Part shown: piece after piece, positions 18,101-27,218 of the stretch
Layout of the letters: every line of letters starts with the position of its first letter
Position numbering within the stretch: position 1 is the stretch's first letter
NCBI RefSeq assembly: GCF_001542775.1
Contig: NZ_CP014145.1
Coordinates: 124,001-188,000, forward strand
Direction: 5' to 3'
From: Microterricola viridarii
Lineage (GTDB): Bacteria; Actinomycetota; Actinomycetes; Actinomycetales; Microbacteriaceae
DNA: 64,000 nucleotides
Notes under the pieces: generated by a model
The model's input: the letters and a program-made list of their open reading frames with translations, nothing else
What the model was told of the DNA's origin: nothing
Database searches by the model: none
Made by a program: the position numbers and the translations under genes

Positions 18101-19063
18101 TCAGCCGCAGTCGGCCAGCCGCAGGTCGTCCGCGGAGAAGGCAACCGGCACCAGTGTGACGCGCTCGGCCGGGCTGTCATTCGGCGAGTGGAAGACCAGG
18201 CGGCTTCCCCCAGCGCTCGGGGTGAGGATCATCCCGTGCCCGCCGTTCACCGGCCAGAGCGGCTCCGGCTCCTGGGACCACGGCCCGAGCACCGTGCCGG
18301 ACTCCGACGTCGCCACACCCATCGCATATCCCTGCTCGCCGAAGCTGGACCAGAGCATCTGCAGCCGTCCGGCCGGCGAGCGGAGCAGGAACGGCCCATC
18401 GGTGAAGAGCGGGTCTTTCGCCAGCCGGAGCTGGGCGGGCGGCTCGACCCCCTCCGGGAAGGTGAGCGGCCTGCTCCACGCCGCGGCCGATGCGCGGAAC
18501 AACAGCTCGGGGGAGCCGAGCGACTCGCGGAGGTCCGCGGACATCCGCTGCGCGTACATCTCGCCGTCCGCGATCCCCGCTGCGCCGGCCGGCCCGCCCT
18601 CCGCCCCGCGGCTGAAGACGAGCCAGGGCTCGGCCGCGTCGTCGATGAAGAGGGTGCCGTCGAGGCAGGGGAACTCCTGCGGGGTGACCGGCCCGTCACT
18701 CCAGGGGAGGTAGGGGCCAGTCGCCTGCTCCGACACCAGCACGGCCACGCCGCGCACGCGGGTCTCTGACGAGGCGAACGTGGCGAAGAGGTAGAAGCGC
18801 CCGTCCAGGCGGAACACCTCCGGCGCCCAGTACTGGGTGTCCGACCAGAAGCCGGCAGGCGGCCTGAACGCCGCGACAGGGCCCTGCCAGCGCTCCAGAT
18901 CGGTGCTGGTGTAGCAGTCGAATCCGGTGGCCGGGCCACCCCACACGTTCTCGTCGGTGGTGCCGAAGAGCACGAAGGTGCCCGGCTCCGTCTCGATGAT
19001 GAACGGGTCGCGCATCCTGATCTCGGAGAGGGGCAGCGCGGGTGCCGGAGGCGTCATCGTCAC
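18101..19063 (-). CDS. Glycoside hydrolase family 43 (second, small)
   Basis: A 320-residue propeller protein with RMRDPFII (catalytic base Asp), YWAPEVF and CLDGTLFID (second Asp). At the position where many GH43 enzymes have Glu-Gly-Pro it reads FTDGPF, so the acid would be Asp222; some GH43 subgroups share this form. No signal peptide. GTG 19063 is used here; ATG 19057 is an equal choice. It lies 13 bases downstream of the GH1 gene on the same strand, so they form a two-gene unit convergent with the importer operon. The substrate may be an arabinoside or galactoside. Confidence 0.85.
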   Translation of the reverse strand: MTMTPPAPALPLSEIRMRDPFIIETEPGTFVLFGTTDENVWGGPATGFDCYTSTDLERWQGPVAAFRPPAGFWSDTQYWAPEVFRLDGRFYLFATFASSETRVRGVAVLVSEQATGPYLPWSDGPVTPQEFPCLDGTLFIDDAAEPWLVFSRGAEGGPAGAAGIADGEMYAQRMSADLRESLGSPELLFRASAAAWSRPLTFPEGVEPPAQLRLAKDPLFTDGPFLLRSPAGRLQMLWSSFGEQGYAMGVATSESGTVLGPWSQEPEPLWPVNGGHGMILTPSAGGSRLVFHSPNDSPAERVTLVPVAFSADDLRLADCG

Positions 19064-19076
19064 AGTCTGGGCTCGC

Positions 19077-20333
19077 TCAGACGCCGGCCGACACCGCGGA
19101 GCGCTGGGCCGCGACGATCGCGCCGTAGACGCCGGCGCTCGGCTTGGCCGTGCGCTCGAAGGTGGTGCGGTCCACGGAGTACAGGCCGAGCTGGTGGCCG
19201 TAGCCGAAGACCCACTCGAAGTTGTCCATCAGGGTCCAGTGGCAGTAGCCGAGCACGGGAACGCCGTCCTCGATCGCCTCCAGCAGGCCCGCCAGCGACG
19301 GCTCGATGAATGCGGCACGCACCGAGTCGTCGCCGGTGCTCGCGCCGTGCTCTGTGACGAGAACAGGCACGCCGCTGACGTCGTGTGCATAGCGGGCGGC
19401 GCCGCCGAGCGACGCCGGGTCTACGGCCGAGCCCATCTCGTTCAGTACCGCACCCGCGGCCGGTGCCAATTGGCCGTCTGGCCCGAACCAGAGGCGCTCG
19501 TAATTCTGCACGCCGATGAAGTCGTCCGTGCGGGCCAGGCGCAGCCAGTGGTCGTACACGTCGGCACGCTTGGCATCGCGGGTGGCCTCGCCGCCTTCCG
19601 CCGCGCAGTCGTCGGAGATCGCGATCGAGAGGCCAACCGGCAGTTCGGGGCGACGCTGCTTGATCGCGGCCTTGGCTGCGGTGTGCGCGGCCGTCATCCC
19701 GACCTGCATGGCGTCGAAGTCCTCGGCGACCATCACATTGCCCGAGCGGTACTTCGCGACGCCCGCGGCCGCGGATGCCGCGTCGAGCGTGGCCCTGGTC
19801 AGGTCGGCGACGAAATCGGGCAGCCCCGCCCAGGCCAGCATCTGGGGCAAGTTCGGCTCGTTGAAGGTGACGGCCGCGGCGATCCGGTCGCCGAAACGGT
19901 CCATCACGACGCCGCAGAACCGCGCGAACAATGCGGGGGCCTCGTCGTCCATCCACGCGCTGCGCTTCGCGAACCAGTGCGGCTGGGTGAAGTGGCTGAA
20001 GGTGATGAGCGGGGCCAGCCCGCGCGCGATGCACCCGTCGACGATGGCCTCGTAGTGGGCCAGCGCCTCCTCGTCGAACTCGCCCTCGGCCGGCTCGATC
20101 CTGGCCCACTCCACCGAGAAGCGGTAGGCGCTCAGCCCCATGCCGGCAACGAGGTCGAGGTCTTCGCTCCACCGTTCGTAGCCGTCGCAGGCGGGCCCGG
20201 ACGGCTCCGCGAACACGGTCGGCGTCACGTTCTCGAGGAACCAGGTGTCGCTGTTCCGGTTGTCGCCCTCGCTCTGGTGACCTGCCGTGGCCACGCCCCA
20301 GAAGAACTGATTGGGAAAATTGCCGAGAACCAT
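19077..20333 (-). CDS. Beta-glycosidase, GH1 (beta-glucosidase-like)
   Basis: A 418-residue retaining GH1 enzyme, slightly shorter than the usual 440-480. It has FFWGVATAGHQSEGDNRNSDTW at the N-terminus (Q and substrate-binding region), TFNEPN with acid/base Glu159 and VTEHGAS with nucleophile Glu328 (ENG is replaced by EHG). ATG 20333 is preceded by AAGGAAG. It is cytoplasmic. In the proposed pathway it would remove the glucose left on the aglycone after rhamnose is cut. It is the first gene of a minus-strand pair with the small GH43 gene. Confidence 0.93.
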   Translation of the reverse strand: MVLGNFPNQFFWGVATAGHQSEGDNRNSDTWFLENVTPTVFAEPSGPACDGYERWSEDLDLVAGMGLSAYRFSVEWARIEPAEGEFDEEALAHYEAIVDGCIARGLAPLITFSHFTQPHWFAKRSAWMDDEAPALFARFCGVVMDRFGDRIAAAVTFNEPNLPQMLAWAGLPDFVADLTRATLDAASAAAGVAKYRSGNVMVAEDFDAMQVGMTAAHTAAKAAIKQRRPELPVGLSIAISDDCAAEGGEATRDAKRADVYDHWLRLARTDDFIGVQNYERLWFGPDGQLAPAAGAVLNEMGSAVDPASLGGAARYAHDVSGVPVLVTEHGASTGDDSVRAAFIEPSLAGLLEAIEDGVPVLGYCHWTLMDNFEWVFGYGHQLGLYSVDRTTFERTAKPSAGVYGAIVAAQRSAVSAGV

Positions 20334-20502
20334 GGGTTACCACTTCCTTGTAGGCCGAGAACTGCGCGCCATTGCCGCCGCAGTCGGTGCGCCCGTCTCT
20401 GGCGAGGGGCGACCCCATCAGGCTCGCCGAGCGCCGGGGCGTACGCACTCTCGATTCCGCCCAATGGCACGGCATGCTGTTGGGCAGCGCTGGCGGCGGG
20501 GG

Positions 20503-23500
20503 CTACGCCGCGATCACCGGAGGGGCCTGCTCCGGCGTATCCTGGCGCCGCGAGCCGCGACGCCAGGGGAGCGCCAGCAGGAGCCCGAGCAGGAGCAGTA
20601 CACCGCCGGCCGCAGCGGCGTACCACGGTGTCGCCAGCGGAATCTCGAGGTACACCGTCAGACCGAGTATGCGGGAGAGCCCCCACGGCAGCAGCGACAT
20701 CTCGTCGTTCCAGGCGGTGAGCGCCTGCTCCAGCCCGATCGCACCGAGGAAGCCGCCCAGGGCGGCGAGCACGAAGCCGCAAGCGGCAATCACCGTTCCC
20801 GTCGCCCGACGCGCGCCGATCTGGCCGCCGAGCGCCCACGCGGCGGCGATGAGCACCCAGAGGAACAGGGCGAAACCGAGCGTGATGTAGGCCGTCCGCG
20901 CGAGCGGGTCGGTCCAGAACCCCAACCAGTAGTAGCCGGGCCCGCGCACGGCGAGCACGGCCAACAGCAGCATCGTGCGCAGCAGCAGTGCCCCTCCGGC
21001 CGCCGCAATGATCGGCCATGCCGGGCGCCGACGCAGCGCGAGCGCGATGACCGCAGCGAACAGCAGCCAGGCGACCGTGGTGAACAACACGTGTGACGGC
21101 GCCAGGAACCAAGTGTAGATGCCGCGGCTGAGCAGCAGCAGGGCCGCAGGCACGGCGACGAGCAGAACCCGCGAGGCGGCGCTGAGACCGGCGACGGCAT
21201 CCGCCGCGCGCCACGGACGTGTTCCGGCGAGCCACAGTGCCCGGGCAGCCGCGGCACCCGGCCACGTCGCAAAGCGTGGCCAGCGGGCCAGCATGCCGAG
21301 CGCGAGCCAGAGCACGAGAAGGGCGCCGGCCAGCCGGGCCAGCCACGCCATCGGCAGGTCGAGGGCCGCTCTGGTCTCGCCGATTCGCGCCGCCGTGAGG
21401 TTGAAGGCGGGCAGCTCGATCGAGTTGCCGTAGCGGGCCTCGTGTGCGGCCGCGAAGCCGTCGAACGCCGTGCGGGCGGCCGCCCACTGCTCCCGCGCCT
21501 CAGCGGAGCCGGTGTCAAGCCATTGGCTGTGCCGCAACACCATGGTGCGGTAGGAACCGAGCGTCTCGAACAGATTCACCTGATAGTCGAGGGTGTCGAC
21601 GAACTGCGCGTGCAGCGCCGGGTCCTTCCACATCGTCGGGTCGGATGCCGCGACGGCATCGCGCATGGCAACGGCGGTGCGCACAGCGTCGCCGCCGCCG
21701 GCAATGGCGGTCTCGAGCTCCGCTCGGCTCACCTCGTAGATAACGGAGAGCACGGAGCTGTCGCCGGTGAGGATGTCCCACTCGAAGATCCACATCATGG
21801 GCGGAGGCTCGAGCCCGAGCGCCTCGACCCGTTGCTCGGCGAATGGGCCGATGTAGAGGCCGGCGGTCACTGCGTCCCGGGACTGGGACATGGCCATCGC
21901 CAGGGTCTGCACGGTGGCGGGGTCATCGGAGAACCACTCGTGGATCCAATCGGCCGTGATCGTCGCCGGATCGAGTTGCGGGTCACGGGCCAGCCGCACC
22001 GCGAGCTCGGTGTTGAGCTCGTAGAGCTGCCAGAAGCCGGCCTTCAGCTCCAACGTCATGGGTCCGGCACGCCACGGTCCGCCATCCTGAGTCCAGGTCC
22101 AGATCCCCTCGACGTTCGGATTGGCGGCGATGAAGTGGGTGAGCGCGCTTTGGTAAAGCGAGCCGAGATCGTTCGGCAGCGCGCCGAAAGCCTCGAACTC
22201 GCGCCGGCTCTGAAACTCGACGATGCGCCGCTGGCTGCCGGTCTCCAGGGTGGTGTTTAGTGGCAGGTAGCTGTAGAAGTCGCCGAGTGAGTACTTCGTC
22301 GAGACGACGAGGGCGGGCGAGTCGATGCCGTCCAGCACTTGGGCGTAGGAGTCGGGATTCGTGTGCATGTCGCCGACCGCGCCGACGCCAACACTCCAGG
22401 AGCGGAAGATCACCTCGCGCCCGGCCGACTCGGCCTGCGCGCTGAAGGTGGTGAGCATGGCTCGTACCGCGTCGACCGACGTCACGGCCAGATCGGAGTA
22501 GTAGTCCCACCCCGGCAGGTCGTAGACCCGGCCGGCCTCGCCGATGCGCACGACCACACCGTCGACGGCGGGCAGGGCGGCATAGAGCTCGTCGAGCCCG
22601 GCCCTGTAGACATCCCAGAACGTCGGATCTTCGGTCGCGAGGCCGCCGAAGTTCCGCTCGAAGTGCTGTGCCAGCGGATCGCTCAGCGCGAGCATGTCGG
22701 TGCGCATGTACACCTTCATGCCCAGCTCCTGCGCGTACTCGAAGAGCGGGCCGAAAGCCTGCTGCATCGCGAGTGCGCGCTCCCGGTGCGGATCCCCAGC
22801 CGGATAGACGGCCATGCCATCGCCCACACCGTTGAAGGTGACGTACTCGATGAAGCCGGGCACGGCGATCGCGTTGTAGCCGAGGGCGAGGGAGTGCCTC
22901 ACGTAGTCGTGGAACTCGCTCGTCGCCCGCGCCATCTCCTCGGCATCGATGTAGGGCGCCTCGGCGAGCATCACGTCTTTGAAGGCGTTGGAGTTGTGAG
23001 AGTAGTCGGTGCCCGTCGCGTAGGCCGCGGCATCCGCTTTCACGCCGACGGCGCCGAGGTCGACCATGCGAAACGGCAGCGCGGAGTCGACGGTGCGGCC
23101 GAGGTTCTCGGTGATGGAGCGGCCGGCGCGCACCGCGGCAGCCAAATCATAGACACCGAGCACGGCGCCGGCGCGGCTGGGCGCGGTGACGGTGATCGCC
23201 TGCTCCGTGACAGAGAGTGTGTAGCTCTGCTCGCTCTCCGGGTCGAGTGCGTCGTAGCGCACGGAAAGCGTCGCCGTCCCCCTCGTGCCTCCGGCACCGG
23301 CCGCGGCCTCCCGCAACGCGTCGAGCGCGGTGCTCGTTCGCAGGTCATCGGGGGCGTCGATGTCCGTGAAATCGGGCGGCAGCACAGCGGATGCGGCTGG
23401 CGCCGCCGTGAGCTCTTCCACCGGGATCCCCACCGCGGGATGAGCCCGCAGGCCGAGGGCATCGGACACCTGAACGGCCACGCCGGCGCCGAGCGCGAGG

Positions 23501-23553
23501 AGCGCGGCTGCGGTTCCGAGGAGTGTCAATCTGTGGCGCATTGCACGTTTCAC
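20503..23553 (-). CDS. Membrane-anchored glycosidase-like protein with polytopic C-terminus
   Basis: A 1016-residue protein I cannot assign to a named family. Residues about 10-30 are a hydrophobic signal/anchor. Residues about 60-150 look like the beta-alpha N-domain found in GH20/GH67/GH84-type enzymes (LSVTEQAITVTAPSRAGAVLGVYDL). About 150-530 looks like a TIM barrel with SHNSNAFKDVM, GYNAIAVPGF, VVVRIGEAGRVYDLPG (Glu near 339) and EGIWTWTQDGGPWRAGP. After a helical part, residues about 735-1000 carry roughly seven membrane segments. The catalytic part should face outside the cell. GTG 23553 or ATG 23541 may start it. It is divergent from the BCCT gene and lies 169 bases upstream of the GH1 gene on the same strand. 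Confidence 0.75.
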   Translation of the reverse strand: MKRAMRHRLTLLGTAAALLALGAGVAVQVSDALGLRAHPAVGIPVEELTAAPAASAVLPPDFTDIDAPDDLRTSTALDALREAAAGAGGTRGTATLSVRYDALDPESEQSYTLSVTEQAITVTAPSRAGAVLGVYDLAAAVRAGRSITENLGRTVDSALPFRMVDLGAVGVKADAAAYATGTDYSHNSNAFKDVMLAEAPYIDAEEMARATSEFHDYVRHSLALGYNAIAVPGFIEYVTFNGVGDGMAVYPAGDPHRERALAMQQAFGPLFEYAQELGMKVYMRTDMLALSDPLAQHFERNFGGLATEDPTFWDVYRAGLDELYAALPAVDGVVVRIGEAGRVYDLPGWDYYSDLAVTSVDAVRAMLTTFSAQAESAGREVIFRSWSVGVGAVGDMHTNPDSYAQVLDGIDSPALVVSTKYSLGDFYSYLPLNTTLETGSQRRIVEFQSRREFEAFGALPNDLGSLYQSALTHFIAANPNVEGIWTWTQDGGPWRAGPMTLELKAGFWQLYELNTELAVRLARDPQLDPATITADWIHEWFSDDPATVQTLAMAMSQSRDAVTAGLYIGPFAEQRVEALGLEPPPMMWIFEWDILTGDSSVLSVIYEVSRAELETAIAGGGDAVRTAVAMRDAVAASDPTMWKDPALHAQFVDTLDYQVNLFETLGSYRTMVLRHSQWLDTGSAEAREQWAAARTAFDGFAAAHEARYGNSIELPAFNLTAARIGETRAALDLPMAWLARLAGALLVLWLALGMLARWPRFATWPGAAAARALWLAGTRPWRAADAVAGLSAASRVLLVAVPAALLLLSRGIYTWFLAPSHVLFTTVAWLLFAAVIALALRRRPAWPIIAAAGGALLLRTMLLLAVLAVRGPGYYWLGFWTDPLARTAYITLGFALFLWVLIAAAWALGGQIGARRATGTVIAACGFVLAALGGFLGAIGLEQALTAWNDEMSLLPWGLSRILGLTVYLEIPLATPWYAAAAGGVLLLLGLLLALPWRRGSRRQDTPEQAPPVIAA

Positions 23554-23682
23554 TGCACCAGACTAGTGCCCGCTGTACCCCGGTTCGGGCGAGTGCTCCT
23601 CACGGATGCGCGCACACATGCAGCGCGCGCCGGGCGGCGATAGGGCTGGGAAGTCGAGCCTCAAGTGAGTAGCCTCAGAGCT

Positions 23683-25623
23683 ATGGCAATTGCGGAGAAG
23701 TCCAAAACGCCAAGTGTGAAACGATGGGTTTTCTGGCCCGCCGCAGTGATCGTGGCGCTCTTCGTGGGCTTCGCCCTGCTGGCCCCACGGGCCGCGGAAG
23801 CCCTGTTCGGCACCATCCAGAGCACCATCGTCAACGCCTTCAACTGGTACTACGTTTTGATCGCCGCGTTCTTCGTGGCCTTCTGCCTGTTCCTCGGCTT
23901 CAGCCGCTTCGGCGACATCAAGCTCGGCAAGGACGACGAGGAGCCGGAGTTCTCACTGATGTCGTGGTTCTCGCTGCTCTTCGCCGCGGGCATGGGCATC
24001 GGCCTGGTCTTCTACGGGGTGAGCGAGCCGCTCAGTCACTTCGCCACCCCCCGCCCCGGCGTCGAGGGCACGCCGCCCGAGCTAGCCCAGCTGGCGCTCA
24101 CCCAGACCTACCTGCACTGGGGTGTGCACGCGTGGGCGATCTACGTCGTCGTCGGCTTGGCCCTCGCCTATGCGATCCACCGCCGCAACCGCCCCATCTC
24201 CATCCGCTGGGCGCTCGAACCGCTGCTCGGCAAGCGGGTGCGTGGCGGCTGGGGAAACGCCGTCGACGTGATCGCGCTGGTCGGCACCCTGTTCGGCGTC
24301 GCCACGTCGCTCGGTCTCGGTGTGCTGCAGATCAGTGCAGGGCTCGACGCCGCCGGGTTCGGCCGGCCGAACGAGCTCATGCAGGTCGTGATCATCCTCG
24401 TCATCTCCTGCTTCGTGCTGTTCTCGGTACTCTCCGGTGTGGGGAAGGGCATGAAGTGGTTGTCCAACACCAACCTCGTGCTCGCCGCTCTGCTCGTGAT
24501 CTACCTGCTGGTGAGCGGCCCGACCACCTTCCTGCTGCGCGAGTTCGTGCAGTCGATCGGCGGGTACATCCAGAATTTCGTGAGCCTCTCCTTCAACGTC
24601 AACGCGTTCACCGGGGATGCCGGCGAAGCGTGGCAGGCCAGCTGGACATCGTTCTATTGGGGCTGGTGGATCTCCTGGGCGCCGTTCGTCGGCATCTTCA
24701 TCGCCCGCGTCTCGCGGGGGCGCACGGTGCGGCAGTTCGTCACCGGGGTGATTCTGGTGCCGACACTCATCGGCATCCTCTGGTTCAGCGTGCTCGGCGG
24801 GACGGCCATCGCCATGGAACTGGCCAACCCGGGCACGCTGGTCGGCGCCAATGGTGCTGTCGACGTGGAGGGCGCGCTGTTCTCGATGCTCGCCCAGGTG
24901 CCCGGCGGCCAGGTGCTCACGTATGGCGTCATCCTGCTGATCGGCTTGTTCTTCATCACCTCAGCAGACTCGGGCGCCCTCGTGATGGGCATGCTCGCGA
25001 CCGGCGGACAGCTCCACCCGAAGCGCTGGGTGCGCATCTTCTTCACCATCATCACCGCGCTGCTGGCGATCGCCCTGCTGCTCACCGGTGGGCTCAAGGC
25101 ACTGCAGACGGCGGCGATCATCATCGCGCTGCCGTTCAGTGTGGTCATGCTGCTCATTTGCTGGTCCACCGTGCTCGCCTTCAGCCGGGAGCGCCGCGCG
25201 TACACGCTGGCGCGGCGGGCGCAGTTCGTCGACAACATCGGCGACTTCTATGGCCTGGACCCGGAGGAGGCCGCCGAAGACGTGGCGACTGCCGGGCCCG
25301 CGTTCTGGACGTGGCCGCTGCGCAAACGTGTGCCCGCCCGCCCCGGCGACCCCCTGCCTCCCGAGGTCGCGCTGATCACGACGGCGGAGAGCCTGCCAGA
25401 CCCCGAGCCGTCGACGGCCGCCATCGACATCCTGGTGGAGGTCGAACAGCTGGCGCAGGCGGGCGAGAGCCTCGAGGACGCCGCCATCGACGGGCCGGAC
25501 CCTGCCGACGGTGGGAGCGGCATCGACGAGTTCGGCGTCCATGACCCGCCGCACCGGGCGGGACCGCATCCCGACGCGTCGCCGCAGCCCGACGACGGGG
25601 AACCGCGCGAGCCCGCCCCCTAG
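23683..25623 (+). CDS. BCCT-family compatible solute transporter
   Basis: A 646-residue betaine/choline/carnitine transporter with 12 predicted membrane segments. The family signature lies at about residues 325-345 (FYWGWWISWAPFVGIFIARV, then SRGRT), and the Trp-rich substrate path is intact. It imports osmolytes with Na+ or H+ across the inner membrane. The C-terminal tail of about 110 residues is acidic and Pro-rich, consistent with an osmosensing or regulatory cytoplasmic end. ATG 23683 is chosen; GTG 23665 is also in frame and neither has a good ribosome site. Its stop shares CTAG with the stop of the convergent exporter. Confidence 0.93.
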   Translation: MAIAEKSKTPSVKRWVFWPAAVIVALFVGFALLAPRAAEALFGTIQSTIVNAFNWYYVLIAAFFVAFCLFLGFSRFGDIKLGKDDEEPEFSLMSWFSLLFAAGMGIGLVFYGVSEPLSHFATPRPGVEGTPPELAQLALTQTYLHWGVHAWAIYVVVGLALAYAIHRRNRPISIRWALEPLLGKRVRGGWGNAVDVIALVGTLFGVATSLGLGVLQISAGLDAAGFGRPNELMQVVIILVISCFVLFSVLSGVGKGMKWLSNTNLVLAALLVIYLLVSGPTTFLLREFVQSIGGYIQNFVSLSFNVNAFTGDAGEAWQASWTSFYWGWWISWAPFVGIFIARVSRGRTVRQFVTGVILVPTLIGILWFSVLGGTAIAMELANPGTLVGANGAVDVEGALFSMLAQVPGGQVLTYGVILLIGLFFITSADSGALVMGMLATGGQLHPKRWVRIFFTIITALLAIALLLTGGLKALQTAAIIIALPFSVVMLLICWSTVLAFSRERRAYTLARRAQFVDNIGDFYGLDPEEAAEDVATAGPAFWTWPLRKRVPARPGDPLPPEVALITTAESLPDPEPSTAAIDILVEVEQLAQAGESLEDAAIDGPDPADGGSGIDEFGVHDPPHRAGPHPDASPQPDDGEPREPAP

Positions 25624-27104
25624 TGCGTGGCGGCGACCCGCTTCGGCAGGGCGAAGACCAGCAGGAACGCGACGATGCTGAGGCCCGCGCTGACCGCGAG
25701 CGCATACGTGGCGCTGGTGGCGAAGGCATCCGCGACCGCCGTCGGGGTGTGCCCCGTGACGGTGAGGGTGCCGAACAGCACACTGCCGACGACGGCGATG
25801 CCGATCGCGCTGCCCACCCGCTGCATGACGCTGATGACGCCACTGGCCGAGCCCGCCTCTGAACGGTCGACCGTGGCGACGATGAACTGCGCATTGGGGG
25901 CGATGAACAGGCCGTTTCCGGCACCGGCGATGAACAGCGGGGGCAGCAACAGCCAATTCGTCAGATCGCTGGCCGGGGTCACGAGCAGGATCAGCCACAC
26001 CCAGACCAGGCCGATGCTGACCAGGCCGGTGCCCATCACGAGCACGGTGCGGCCGAGCAGCCGGGACAGCCGGTCGCTGAACGCGGCGCCGAGGATGCTG
26101 CCGACGGCGAAGGGCAGCGAGACGATGCCGGACTCCAGCGCGGTGTGCCCCAGCCCTGCCTGCCAGAGCAGCGAGATGATGAAGAAGATGCCGGTGAACG
26201 ACGCGAAGTAGACCAGGGCGAGAATGGTGCCACCGGTGAACGCGGGGTGGCTGAACAGGCGCGGTGGCACCAGCGGGCTCTTCCCCGCCCTCGCGAACCG
26301 CACCTCCCAGAATGCGAACAACACGATGAAGAGCACGCCGGCGCCGAGCGTGACGAAGGTCCAGAGCGGCCAGCCCTCATCCTGCCCCTCGATCAGCGGC
26401 ACGAGCAGCGAGACCAGCCCGGCGGTGAGCAGCATCAGGCCGAACAGGTCTGTTCCCGTGCGCACCAGCGAGCTTTCGTGTGCCGGCAACAAGATCGCCG
26501 CGGCGATCAACGCGATCACACCGATGGGCAGATTCACCCAGAAGACCAGCCGCCAGCCGTTCTCCTCGCCGAAGGCCTCGATGATCAAGCCACCGAGGAT
26601 CGGGCCAATCGCCGTGGAGACGCCGATGACGGCGCCCATGATGGCGAACGCCTTGCCGCGGCTCTTCAGCGGGAACAGTAGTTGGATCGTCGCTGTGACG
26701 GCCGGCACGAAAATACCGCCGGCGAAACCCTGCACGACGCGAGCGACGACGAGTTGCAGGTCGTTCGTGGCGAGCCCGCAGAAGAGGCTGGCCACGGTGA
26801 ACAGGGCGAGGCCGGTGAAGAACACCCACTTGTGGCCGATCCGGTCGCCGATGCGGCCAGCCGGGATGAGCGCGAGGCCGAAAGCAAGCGCGTAGCCGGA
26901 GATGATCCACGACAACGTCGCCTCGGAGGCGTCGAGGCTGGTGCGGATGGTGGGCAGCGCCACATTGACGATCGTGGTGTCGAGCAGGGCCATGAACATG
27001 CCGAGCATGAGCACGATGAGGGCAAGCCAGGCACGCCGGGGCACGGCGGGCGCCGAGGTCGACGCTGCCGTGGGAGCGGGGCCGGCCGGGGGAGTCTCAG
27101 ACAC
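25620..27104 (-). CDS. MFS multidrug exporter, DHA2 (EmrB/QacA) type
   Basis: A 494-residue proton-coupled exporter with 14 predicted membrane segments and the DHA2 motif LDTTIVNVALP near the N-terminus; GRIGDRIGHK is motif A. I chose GTG 27104 because GGAAGG lies about 9 bases upstream; the frame is open to 27155 with ATG 27152 as the alternative. It ends in the CTAG shared with the BCCT stop. No regulator gene is adjacent, so the drug or metabolite cannot be named. Confidence 0.9.
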   Translation of the reverse strand: MSETPPAGPAPTAASTSAPAVPRRAWLALIVLMLGMFMALLDTTIVNVALPTIRTSLDASEATLSWIISGYALAFGLALIPAGRIGDRIGHKWVFFTGLALFTVASLFCGLATNDLQLVVARVVQGFAGGIFVPAVTATIQLLFPLKSRGKAFAIMGAVIGVSTAIGPILGGLIIEAFGEENGWRLVFWVNLPIGVIALIAAAILLPAHESSLVRTGTDLFGLMLLTAGLVSLLVPLIEGQDEGWPLWTFVTLGAGVLFIVLFAFWEVRFARAGKSPLVPPRLFSHPAFTGGTILALVYFASFTGIFFIISLLWQAGLGHTALESGIVSLPFAVGSILGAAFSDRLSRLLGRTVLVMGTGLVSIGLVWVWLILLVTPASDLTNWLLLPPLFIAGAGNGLFIAPNAQFIVATVDRSEAGSASGVISVMQRVGSAIGIAVVGSVLFGTLTVTGHTPTAVADAFATSATYALAVSAGLSIVAFLLVFALPKRVAATH

Positions 27105-27218
27105 GGGCGGGGTCCTTCCAAACGGCGGGGTCGCCGCGCTGTGCGGCGACATCAAGTATCGCCCCAGACGGGCCCTGCCTGCTCCCCTTTTACGCAGCGG
27201 ATGCGGCGGCGGCCCGTG

